Source of the DNA: Lachnospiraceae bacterium MC2017
GTDB lineage: Bacteria; Bacillota; Clostridia; Lachnospirales; Lachnospiraceae
Assembly: GCA_000701625.1 (NCBI GenBank)
Contig: JNJK01000013.1
Span: 43,717 to 107,716, forward strand
Length of the DNA stretch: 64,000 nt
Reading direction: 5' to 3'
The first letter of the stretch is position 1. The number at the start of each line of letters is the position of its first letter. The notes beneath the pieces were generated by a model. That model did no database searches. It was given only the letters and a program-made list of their open reading frames with translations, and was not told where the DNA came from. The translations under genes were made by a program, and so were the position numbers. Shown here in pieces: positions 36,628-44,307 of the stretch.

Positions 36628-37652
36628 TCACCATCATCCTCCGTCGATATATTATTATCTGTGGTTGGTTCTGTCCCCTGACTTTCATCTATAGCAGGGC
36701 TATCATCATCCACCTTGTTTTCGCTAATCTCCGAAGCCGTCGCTTCATCCCCTTTGTCTATATCTACTGCACCTTCATCTAACGCATCCTCTGGTAAGGA
36801 TTCTTCTTCCGGATGCAATTCCCTTATCTGCTCTTTTAATTCTTCAATATCACCATTCAAGATGGTAATCTGCTGCTGAAGATAGGCTATACTCTGATTA
36901 GCACTTTCAACAAGATTCTCCTGTTGATTTTCTAAAATCTTCATCCTATTAAGCATATTTACACTTATGAAAGCAAACACTATTATTGATACTGCTAGCG
37001 CACCACCTAATATCCAAACTAGAAGCGGATTGCCTGCAGATGTCTCAGGAACTTTTAATTCACTATGCTTATTACTACTCTCTTTTTCTTCCTCTATTTC
37101 TATCTTCTCACCGGTTTTATTAAATATATAAAATCCTTTACATCTCTCAATCTTTTCATTAATCCAAAAATAAAACCCTTCAATGTTTTGAATCGGATCT
37201 ACAACATATGCAATCTGATAATCCTCTTTGAAGAAGTTTTCCTGAATAAAAGTATCATATTCGGATAAGAAAATACCGAAGTCAGGATGAGTATGAATCC
37301 AGCCAACAATTTGAGCATTTTCATACCTCTTTTCAATTTCCCCATGAACATAATCCCATGTTTGATGGGTGAACTTCAATGTGGTCGGTGTTCCTTCTGC
37401 ATACTTGGCTTCTACAAATCCATATATAACAACATTCGTCTTTCCGAACTCTTCTATAACTGTACCAACAAGTATACCCCCACTTTCATTGGTGGTTTTA
37501 TTCTTAGTAAACTTATGAATCTCCTTATATGTCGATTGAGAAATATAAATATTCTTATTAGCCTCAACTCTTTCTCCCATCGGCAGAATATTCTGTGGAA
37601 GATTCTGATCTAATACTATCTTACTTGCTTTTTTAGCGGGTTTTTTTGCCAT
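36624..37652 (-). CDS. JAB/MPN+ deubiquitinase-like protease, membrane-anchored, with coiled coil
   Basis: 342 residues. A Lys-rich N-terminus is followed by a JAB domain (residues ~30-190) with Glu56, His120/His122 in WIHTHP, Ser130 and Asp133 in FLSEYD, all JAMM ligands present. Then come one membrane helix (WILGGALAVSIIVFAFISV), a coiled coil (ENQQENLVESANQSI, YLQQQITILNGDIEELKEQI) and an acidic Ser/Asp tail. The ATG at 37652 uses CAGGAG, which includes the stop region of the upstream protease gene. It is clearly paralogous to the LysM version, differing mainly outside the membrane. Confidence 0.88.
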   Translation of the reverse strand: MAKKPAKKASKIVLDQNLPQNILPMGERVEANKNIYISQSTYKEIHKFTKNKTTNESGGILVGTVIEEFGKTNVVIYGFVEAKYAEGTPTTLKFTHQTWDYVHGEIEKRYENAQIVGWIHTHPDFGIFLSEYDTFIQENFFKEDYQIAYVVDPIQNIEGFYFWINEKIERCKGFYIFNKTGEKIEIEEEKESSNKHSELKVPETSAGNPLLVWILGGALAVSIIVFAFISVNMLNRMKILENQQENLVESANQSIAYLQQQITILNGDIEELKEQIRELHPEEESLPEDALDEGAVDIDKGDEATASEISENKVDDDSPAIDESQGTEPTTDNNISTEDDGE

Positions 37653-37657
37653 TTTAT

Positions 37658-38563
37658 TCACTCCTGTATATCTATATCAAAGTCTGTACGCTCACTTTTA
37701 TCTGGATAATAGTCTCTGTTTTTATTCTTTTGATAAACTATAAAAATAATTAACGTCACATTTATAAATACTGATATACCTAGCAATATTCCTAAGGCCA
37801 AAATAGCAGATCCTGAATGGTTCTGAATAACGGCTCTCTCCGCATCAGAATCATTATCATTTTCTCCCTTAATTGTATTTTCAATAAAAGGCAGGTTACC
37901 CTCCACATTGTTGTTTTCTTTAATGGTCACACCATTATTCTCTATAAAAGAGATTACAGCAGACATTGGTATAGCAAAGCCGATTCCTTCTGAATCAGAT
38001 GCTTTCATAGAATTTACCCCTATAACTTTACCATTACTATTTAATAAGGGACCTCCGCTGTTACCTGCGTTTATAGCTGCATCTATTTGTATATAATTGT
38101 ATTTCCCTATGGATCGTTCTTTGTTTGATACAATTCCTTTGGTAAGTGTGTACCCCATACTCTTAGGAGCACCGATTGCGTAAATATCGTCACCAGTTTT
38201 AACAGTCTCACAATCCCCCACCTCTAACGGGATAAAATCTGCATTCTCAACGCTCAGTACAGCAATATCAAAAGAATTATCAATCAAGTACACACTTGCT
38301 CTATATACATCCCCACCAAATGTATACAGTTGAACATCGTTAGTGTTTCCAATCACATGGGCGTTTGTTACAACGGTGTTGGATCCAATCGCAAACCCAC
38401 TTCCAATATAATCTCCAGAATATACTACAAATACTGATTCGTATACATCTTCAGCATCAAAACCCATAGCATAGGTTATTGTAGAAAAGGCGAACAGTGT
38501 CAAGAAGCAACACAGAACACCTATCAACAGTTTTCCGCGCTTCATTAACCCATTCGCCTCCAT
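37658..38563 (-). CDS. Trypsin-like (HtrA-type) serine protease with C-terminal membrane anchor
   Basis: 301 residues. Signal sequence or N-terminal helix (LLIGVLCCFLTLFAFS), then an S1 protease domain with His69 (TNAHV), Asp99 (SFDIAVL) and Ser159 in NAGNSGGPL: a full triad. A second membrane helix near residue 265 (ILALGILLGISVFINVTLII) anchors it. There is no PDZ domain, unlike HtrA. The catalytic domain should be extracytoplasmic. Met7 (38545) is an alternative start with GGAGG upstream. Its place between E2 and JAB genes makes it a pathway member; substrate unknown. Confidence 0.87.
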   Translation of the reverse strand: MEANGLMKRGKLLIGVLCCFLTLFAFSTITYAMGFDAEDVYESVFVVYSGDYIGSGFAIGSNTVVTNAHVIGNTNDVQLYTFGGDVYRASVYLIDNSFDIAVLSVENADFIPLEVGDCETVKTGDDIYAIGAPKSMGYTLTKGIVSNKERSIGKYNYIQIDAAINAGNSGGPLLNSNGKVIGVNSMKASDSEGIGFAIPMSAVISFIENNGVTIKENNNVEGNLPFIENTIKGENDNDSDAERAVIQNHSGSAILALGILLGISVFINVTLIIFIVYQKNKNRDYYPDKSERTDFDIDIQE

Positions 38564-38569
38564 TCAAAA

Positions 38570-40450
38570 TCATTTTGCGGTATAGAATACTAATACAGAA
38601 TTGCCTACTGCAATTGCATCTCCTTGCCTGAGAATATGCTGTGTGGTCTTCATTCCATTAACTACAGTTCCCATTGGCGTTCCACAGTCTTTCAAAATAT
38701 ACTTACTCCCTTGCATTACGATATCGCAATGGTGTGGTCCGACAAGTTTATCCTTAAATAGAACTATCGTATTCTTGCTGTTGTTACCAATACTTGTTGT
38801 CCCCGGGAATATAAGGTATTCTTTACCCTCAAATTCCCCTCTGATTACTTTTAGCCAAGCAGATTTTGCAAACTGTTCAAGCAGACCTACGCCAACTCCT
38901 ATCAGAATACCCATTATGATAATTGCTATCCCTCTGGATGCAATAGCATTAGGCACAAGTTTACTAACATAGTTGAACAAGCATCCTCCAATAAACGCTC
39001 CGATAAGGCCTCCCACAGCGCAAGAACCTATCCGCTTCAGTTCCGGTTTAATCAATCCAACCGCCACACCAATTCCTAATCCCATTATCGCCCATCCAAG
39101 ACCTCTTACTAAAGCCGCAGTAATATCAGAAGGCTCATCGCCTAACATGGATGCGTACATCCACTGAGCCAGGTATCCGCTAATACCTCCGATCACTGCT
39201 GAAACGATAGCACCAATAACGGCATATTTAATGGCATTCTGCTTAGATCCATAGTATACGCCCTCACCGATTCCAAGGAACAAACCAATGAACAATGCAA
39301 TTACACCCGACCATATAGCGGTAGATGTTCTTGTCACCTTTGCCATAGCATCCTTCAAATCGGATTCATCCTCATCAAAATCATCCTGATATGCTTCATA
39401 CAACTGTTTATTTGCTTTCTGATAAGCATCATAATAATCAGAAGCAACACCCAATGACGTTTCATCTGCAGATGTTAACCAATTTGTAAATGCGTCATCC
39501 TCCTCCTGATCTATACCCTTTTCTTCGCAATATTTCTTAAACATGTCATAAACTTGGTTTTGTAACTCATCTACTTTATCTTGATACTTATAGTATTTCG
39601 ATAAATCTTTATACCCAAGCATATTTGCAATTCCGGAATTTGATGTTGTATGCTGGCAAATCTCTCCAAATCCAAATCCGATTAAAGCACCTAGCAAAGC
39701 CCATAGAATGCCTTTTACTAATACGGTCTTGAAATTAATTTTCACCTTTACAGTCGATGATGCTGACGCTGAAGCACCTTGCATTCTTTCTGCAATAGGA
39801 ACATACTCGATACCTTCTAGTTCCTCAGCAGTTATTTCAAAGTCATTACCCTCGTCTTTTTCCACCGGAACAGATGCTTGCTGTGTTGTGTCATCAGACG
39901 CAGATTGTGGCATGTTGCTATTGCCCTCAATAACGGATCCATCTTCAGCAAATAAATCTATTTCAACCTCATCTTTTGCAGAAGCATAATCCGAAACATA
40001 TAGATCAACATTTCCCACAGGAAACAAATGCTTATTATCCATTGCCCAGGCCGCCGCATCAGCCGACAAGGGACTATACGAGTTCCAAGACTTGTACTGG
40101 ATCATATCACCAATGTTTATAATGATGTCCGTCAGGGACTCTCCAGCGCCCCAGATATCTCCTATGCAAATTTGACCATCTCTAAAGTTTGGATGCCAAA
40201 TCGGAGTCTCAATCTTACATATAGGTTTATAACGAGGATACTCGGCATGTAGTGTTATTTCCACTTCATGCCTACTCAAAGTCTCGATTCTCCCGTCTGG
40301 TTGCAGATAAATACCATTTACAAAATATGTGACGTGATACTTCTCTGGCGGTTCATCTCCTATAGGTGTCACAATAATATTCTTATGCCCTGCAAAGTCC
40401 TTTTTTATTTGCTCGTAATCCGAAGCAATTCTTCTTAATCTTGCGTCCAT
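38570..40450 (-). CDS. E2-like (UBC) enzyme fused to six membrane helices and an FHA domain
   Basis: 626 residues. Residues 1-150 are a UBC-fold E2: YHVTYFVNGIYL, YPRYKPICKIETPIWHPNF, then catalytic-type Cys95 in DGQICIGDIW following the HPN motif at 86-88. After an acidic linker, about six Gly-rich helices follow from residue 240 on, with a ~70-residue soluble insert. The C-terminal ~85 residues are an FHA domain (GTTSIGNNSKNTIVLF, LVGPHHCDI, MGTVVNGMKT) that would read phosphothreonine. It is a membrane-fixed ubiquitin-carrier enzyme with a phosphopeptide reader, 9 bases after the E1 gene. Confidence 0.87.
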   Translation of the reverse strand: MDARLRRIASDYEQIKKDFAGHKNIIVTPIGDEPPEKYHVTYFVNGIYLQPDGRIETLSRHEVEITLHAEYPRYKPICKIETPIWHPNFRDGQICIGDIWGAGESLTDIIINIGDMIQYKSWNSYSPLSADAAAWAMDNKHLFPVGNVDLYVSDYASAKDEVEIDLFAEDGSVIEGNSNMPQSASDDTTQQASVPVEKDEGNDFEITAEELEGIEYVPIAERMQGASASASSTVKVKINFKTVLVKGILWALLGALIGFGFGEICQHTTSNSGIANMLGYKDLSKYYKYQDKVDELQNQVYDMFKKYCEEKGIDQEEDDAFTNWLTSADETSLGVASDYYDAYQKANKQLYEAYQDDFDEDESDLKDAMAKVTRTSTAIWSGVIALFIGLFLGIGEGVYYGSKQNAIKYAVIGAIVSAVIGGISGYLAQWMYASMLGDEPSDITAALVRGLGWAIMGLGIGVAVGLIKPELKRIGSCAVGGLIGAFIGGCLFNYVSKLVPNAIASRGIAIIIMGILIGVGVGLLEQFAKSAWLKVIRGEFEGKEYLIFPGTTSIGNNSKNTIVLFKDKLVGPHHCDIVMQGSKYILKDCGTPMGTVVNGMKTTQHILRQGDAIAVGNSVLVFYTAK

Positions 40451-40459
40451 AAGTGCCTC

Positions 40460-41644
40460 CTATAATCCCTGGAAAACGGTCTCAACATCTTTTGAGAATT
40501 CATAATGTTTTTCATTCATCCCAATTCTTCCAGTTATAATATGCAATGGTGGAATTCCTATTTCAGCAAATGTTTTACTGATATAATCTTCACTCCCATT
40601 GAAAGAATGTTTACTTTCAAATGTCATCTGTTTGCCGCACTTAGGACATGTAAGCATAGTTCCCCTTAACTTATGCACCGGCATAAACAAATTTTTTGTT
40701 TCACCACATTCGCACTTAGCCTCAATGGCAATATCTCTATCCAAATCAATTACTGCATTTTCTCCCATATCATTTCTAACTGATTCTAATGCAGCACCAA
40801 TCGTAGTATCAGTAACAGACCACTCTTTCTCTATGATATCTTCAAAAATATCATGACTCATGCAGTCTGGCTTTTCTTGGTATTCAACGACATAAGAATC
40901 ATGTGTTAAACCATTGAAAACATATCCCTTACCAGTCAATGTAGGAAGCCCTCTATCTGAGTGAAGCAATTTGAGCATCTCTTGGACTTGAATTCCCGCA
41001 ATGACCGATGATGATGTCGGAGTAGTCGGTATCTTACCCTCATTCATCTGTTCATGCGTCAATAGAGCGCATGATTTCCGCTTATTTATCAGCATCCAAT
41101 CATTTTCGGTCATAGTACACTCATAACATGCACCTTGCCCAGGAACAAATACTCTAGCAAATCCGCTTAAAGCCTCTATCGCTCCATCTATCCAAGGTCG
41201 ATTCACCTTGTAACAAGATTGGTTAATGTGTAATCTCGCCTCTCTGTTATCCAGTCCACCGAGAACCACATCCATCCTTCTAAATACGCCAAGACCAACA
41301 TCGTCAATGATGTTGGATACAAAGGCTTTTGCATGAACATCTGGGTTAATCTCCATAGCACGTTCTGCTGCAACTTCAGCCTTAAATCTTCCAACATCTT
41401 TTCTTCTATACAAAACAGACCTCGTGAGATTTGTATTCTCTATAGAATCCATATCATACACAAGGATCTTTCCTATCCCCAGAAGCGATAAGTTTTTTAT
41501 CAATTCATTTCCAATTGCTCCTGCACCAACCACCATTATCTTTGCATTGGTAAGTCTTTCTTGATCCCACCAAGGTATTAAACGAAGGCGGCTATACTGA
41601 TCTTCTACAAAATCAGCGCTATCTAGATCAATATTATTTTCCAT
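40460..41644 (-). CDS. E1-like ubiquitin-activating (ThiF/MoeB-type) enzyme
   Basis: 394 residues. Adenylation domain with nucleotide loop VVGAGAIGNELIKNL, DMDSIENTNLTR, the RFKAEVAAERAMEINP segment and GGLDNREAR. CxxC in GACYECTM at 173/176 probably binds zinc with a later CxxC. A likely thioester cysteine lies at about 192 (KRKSCALLTH), just before PTTPTSS as in true E1 enzymes. The C-terminal ~110 residues contain another zinc-ribbon-like pair (KCECGE...LTCPKCG). It should adenylate the Ubl C-terminus and pass it to the E2. ATG at 41644 has GGTGGA upstream and overlaps the Ubl gene by 11 bases. Confidence 0.9.
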   Translation of the reverse strand: MENNIDLDSADFVEDQYSRLRLIPWWDQERLTNAKIMVVGAGAIGNELIKNLSLLGIGKILVYDMDSIENTNLTRSVLYRRKDVGRFKAEVAAERAMEINPDVHAKAFVSNIIDDVGLGVFRRMDVVLGGLDNREARLHINQSCYKVNRPWIDGAIEALSGFARVFVPGQGACYECTMTENDWMLINKRKSCALLTHEQMNEGKIPTTPTSSSVIAGIQVQEMLKLLHSDRGLPTLTGKGYVFNGLTHDSYVVEYQEKPDCMSHDIFEDIIEKEWSVTDTTIGAALESVRNDMGENAVIDLDRDIAIEAKCECGETKNLFMPVHKLRGTMLTCPKCGKQMTFESKHSFNGSEDYISKTFAEIGIPPLHIITGRIGMNEKHYEFSKDVETVFQGL

Positions 41645-41918
41645 AACATCCACCCGCAGTTATCTCCGGCTGAAGCCTTAATACATCACCATCTTTTATT
41701 CCTGCTTCACTCAAAGTCTGCGATTCTAACAATTGTTTTCCAGTAACCTTATGAATAAATTTATAACTGATAGGATTACCATCAGGACCAACCGAAGGAA
41801 GCTTTATTTTTTCAATAAGCTTAACCATAATGATTCCACATTTTATATCGTCAGGTAATCCCACCTTCTGTTCCTTATTGCCTGTAGCATCTACAATAAC
41901 AACATTTACTTTTCCCAT
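41634..41918 (-). CDS. Ubiquitin-like (YukD-type beta-grasp) modifier
   Basis: 94 residues. The pattern KVNVVIVDATGNKEQKVGLP / SYKFIHKVTGKQLLESQTL / EAGIKDGDVLRLQPE matches a YukD/ubiquitin beta-grasp fold. The C-terminus is GG followed by Cys-Tyr-Gly-Lys, so a conjugatable di-glycine end would need removal of four residues, plausibly by one of the JAB or serine proteases. It sits directly before E1 and overlaps it, the classic arrangement. A hairpin precedes it at 41946-41973. Confidence 0.85.
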   Translation of the reverse strand: MGKVNVVIVDATGNKEQKVGLPDDIKCGIIMVKLIEKIKLPSVGPDGNPISYKFIHKVTGKQLLESQTLSEAGIKDGDVLRLQPEITAGGCYGK

Positions 41919-41945
41919 GATTATTCTTTCCTTTCATAGTAAATC

Positions 41946-41973
41946 CGGGGATCAGGATTACCCTTGATCCCCG
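41946..41973 (-). promoter_or_regulatory. Hairpin between the zinc-ribbon gene and the Ubl gene
   Basis: Perfect 9-bp stem CGGGGATCA/TGATCCCCG with 10-base loop in the 77-bp gap. No clear T-tract, so more likely an mRNA-processing or stability element that sets Ubl levels than a full terminator. Confidence 0.5.
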
Positions 41974-41995
41974 AATTTAACAATGTGTTAATTAT

Positions 41996-42928
41996 TTATT
42001 CCGCACCATTGTCTTCGTCATACACATCAAGGAGTTCAACATCATCCAATGTGTCCGCTTCAAACATAGCATTAATTCTCTTAACTCCATCCTTACTTAA
42101 TTTTAATCCATCATTCATTATATCCTTTATAGATGACCGTCCGATGTTGTTAACTAACTTTTCTGCCATCTCGTCAGAATCATCGTACTTACTGTATTCC
42201 TCATCTGACAAATCTGATACTGAGCAGAAATACTCCCACTTATTCTTATCTGCGGTCCACGTGTATAACCAATAGCTACTTACACTTGCGCCATAACTAT
42301 TGGAACCACTGATGTACAGAACAAGTTGCGCGATTTTCTTTCCGTCACTATTTTTATCTTTTTTAAAGTAAGCGTCTCTTAAAGAGAAAGAAGACGGGTC
42401 TTTAAGATTATCTGCAGAAAAAGCACTCTGGACAGCTGCGGCATTCTCTGCAATAACGGCAAGTTTCTCAGAATCATCTTTTGCTTTTTCGTATGCTTTC
42501 TGGTAATTTCCCTGTGCCATGTAGCCTTCAGCATTAATAAATATCTTGGGAGCAAGTTTTACACCAGCTATTGCAACGAGCGCTATAATCACTACAGTTA
42601 CCGCAATAACAATTGGCGTTTTCTTTTTCTTGGCATTTGCTTTGTCAACCCCAGCATTAAACTGGTTGATTGCAGATGAAACGCCACTATCCACTGACAC
42701 TCCCACCTTCTGGCCACATTTAGGACAGAACTCCTGTCCCTCCTGTAACTCAGCACCGCACTTTCCGCACACATTCTTTTTAGCCCTCGGTGTGCCACAT
42801 TTAGGGCAAAAATTCTGCCCTTCCTGCAGTTCAGCTCCGCACTTTGAACATGTTTCCACCGGCTTAGCCTCTGGATTTGTTCCTGTCGCTGTTTCATCTA
42901 CAGGATTCATTCCTTCATAACTGTCCAT
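41996..42928 (-). CDS. Membrane protein with two zinc ribbons, part of Ubl operon
   Basis: 310 residues. Two consecutive zinc ribbons with repeated GAELQEGQ.FCPKCG (residues ~22-45 and ~53-75), a linker, one membrane helix (PIVIAVTVVIIALVAIAGV) and a ~180-residue domain predicted outside the cell (KIAQLVLYISGSNSYGASVSS). The function is unknown. Ribbons of this type bind zinc and may recruit partners or the Ubl. ATG follows GGAG by 9 bases; it is between the metalloprotease and the Ubl genes. Confidence 0.75.
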   Translation of the reverse strand: MDSYEGMNPVDETATGTNPEAKPVETCSKCGAELQEGQNFCPKCGTPRAKKNVCGKCGAELQEGQEFCPKCGQKVGVSVDSGVSSAINQFNAGVDKANAKKKKTPIVIAVTVVIIALVAIAGVKLAPKIFINAEGYMAQGNYQKAYEKAKDDSEKLAVIAENAAAVQSAFSADNLKDPSSFSLRDAYFKKDKNSDGKKIAQLVLYISGSNSYGASVSSYWLYTWTADKNKWEYFCSVSDLSDEEYSKYDDSDEMAEKLVNNIGRSSIKDIMNDGLKLSKDGVKRINAMFEADTLDDVELLDVYDEDNGAE

Positions 42929-42942
42929 ACTCGTTTTCTCCT

Positions 42943-43614
42943 TTACTTAGGTAGACATATTTGGCAAGGCTCGTAGTTTCCAGAATAGAATTCCTCTTCT
43001 GTCAACCGGTGAACATTGTCTTTATCCTTAACAAAAATACACTCTTTTTTATGGTATTTCTGCCCAGAATCCGTTACATAATACTCTCCATAGTATTGTT
43101 GCTCTATTCTTATATAGTTCAATGCCAAAAGAACCACAATAAGTAATAGCAAAACACCCACACCAATAAGTATCCTTGTCTTATGTCTGGCAATAATATA
43201 TCTTAGTCTATCAAAGAATGCAGGTTGTAGAACATAATGAACAAACTCATTAGCCTCATGTTCTTCCTTAACATCTAATCCTATTATGTTACTATGAGAA
43301 AAGTGACCGCAATAAATGTGACCTATCTCATGTAATATAACCAACAGTTGCTCTTGCTCATTTAGGTCTTCATTCACAAAGACAAGTCTATTTCTGTCAT
43401 CTACGTACGTAAAGCCCTTCGTTCTGATAATTTCATCAGAAAGCTTCAATTTATCTATAAGCGTAGCGACTGGTTCATCATTGAGAATATAATTAAATTC
43501 TACAAGTGTATACCCGAGCTTTTCCAATATATTTGTCGCCTGTTCCTTTGTAATGCTTTGCACCGCAAAATCTCTGCAAAACTCCCGGGCTTTCCTCTGC
43601 ACGACATCATCCAC
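42943..43614 (-). CDS. Membrane-anchored ImmA/IrrE-like metallopeptidase
   Basis: 223 residues. Zinc-protease motif LHEIGH at 94-99 with downstream EEHEANEF for the third ligand, typical of ImmA/IrrE proteases that cleave XRE-type repressors. Unusually a membrane helix (ILIGVGVLLLLIVVLLALN, about 146-165) and a ~55-residue tail with ECIF and CQIC cysteine pairs follow; these could be a sensor outside the membrane. The GTG start overlaps the XRE gene stop by 8 bases. The pairing suggests signal-triggered derepression of the operon. Confidence 0.83.
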   Translation of the reverse strand: MDDVVQRKAREFCRDFAVQSITKEQATNILEKLGYTLVEFNYILNDEPVATLIDKLKLSDEIIRTKGFTYVDDRNRLVFVNEDLNEQEQLLVILHEIGHIYCGHFSHSNIIGLDVKEEHEANEFVHYVLQPAFFDRLRYIIARHKTRILIGVGVLLLLIVVLLALNYIRIEQQYYGEYYVTDSGQKYHKKECIFVKDKDNVHRLTEEEFYSGNYEPCQICLPK

Positions 43615-44161
43615 CGTTCTTCCTCTTCTCTTTTATTTTTTTGATGGCGGCAGATACTTCTTTATCATTCGATGTAATGTCGTCCTTAAAACTCTGTCCG
43701 TCGAAAGACTTAATGACAACATCACCAGGCAGTCCCTTGCATCTAGCATATTCAACCATTAACAAGGTCTTCACTGCATGTATGCCCTGATCATCTAATC
43801 CATCGAGCATTTCTTTTACCGGAAAACTCACACCATCATCTGCAAGGGTGTCTCCACTAGTTTCCCCATTATTAAAATGTAATATCAACTCGTCCGGAAA
43901 AACTCCCGTCTGTCGCAGCAATTGATGCGTCTGCTTGTTCTGGTCAAAGAAAAAAAGCAACCCTAAATATGTTCCCCAGGACATCTCTTTGTCTTTTCGT
44001 TCAATTGCTCCGTATGTCTGCCTGGAAATCCCAACAATTTTGGAAAGCTCATCTTGCGGAATACCCGCTTTTGCTCGTAGCGTTACCAATTCACTTGTTA
44101 GTCGCTTTATATATTCTGCCTTTTCTTCAATCGTTAACGTCCAATCAATTCTTTCTTCCAT
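43607..44161 (-). CDS. XRE-family repressor, first gene of the Ubl operon
   Basis: 184 residues. HTH at residues ~25-70 (LRAKAGIPQDELSKIVGI, then SRQTYGAIERKDKEMSW), then a C-terminal dimerisation or effector region. The ATG at 44161 has AAAGG upstream; the longer TTG start is less likely. It is coupled to an ImmA-like protease as in ICE and phage ImmR/ImmA switches. The operon's perfect promoter lies 70 bp upstream, so autoregulation is expected. Confidence 0.85.
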   Translation of the reverse strand: MEERIDWTLTIEEKAEYIKRLTSELVTLRAKAGIPQDELSKIVGISRQTYGAIERKDKEMSWGTYLGLLFFFDQNKQTHQLLRQTGVFPDELILHFNNGETSGDTLADDGVSFPVKEMLDGLDDQGIHAVKTLLMVEYARCKGLPGDVVIKSFDGQSFKDDITSNDKEVSAAIKKIKEKRKNGG

Positions 44162-44228
44162 GTTGATCACAACCTTTGCTTTCAAATAATCAACAGTTTC
44201 TTTATGTCATGCCCCCTCAATTGTATGT

Positions 44229-44257
44229 ATTATACTTTTTGTTGTTAATATTGTCAA
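44229..44257 (-). promoter_or_regulatory. Consensus promoter of the ubiquitin-like operon
   Basis: TTGACA-17-TATAAT on the minus strand, exact sigma-A consensus in all twelve positions with ideal spacing. A promoter this strong next to an XRE gene usually implies tight repression. Confidence 0.85.
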
Positions 44258-44307
44258 TATGTTTTTGGTTTTTACATATGCGTTGCTGTTTTTGTCATTC
44301 TGTATTA

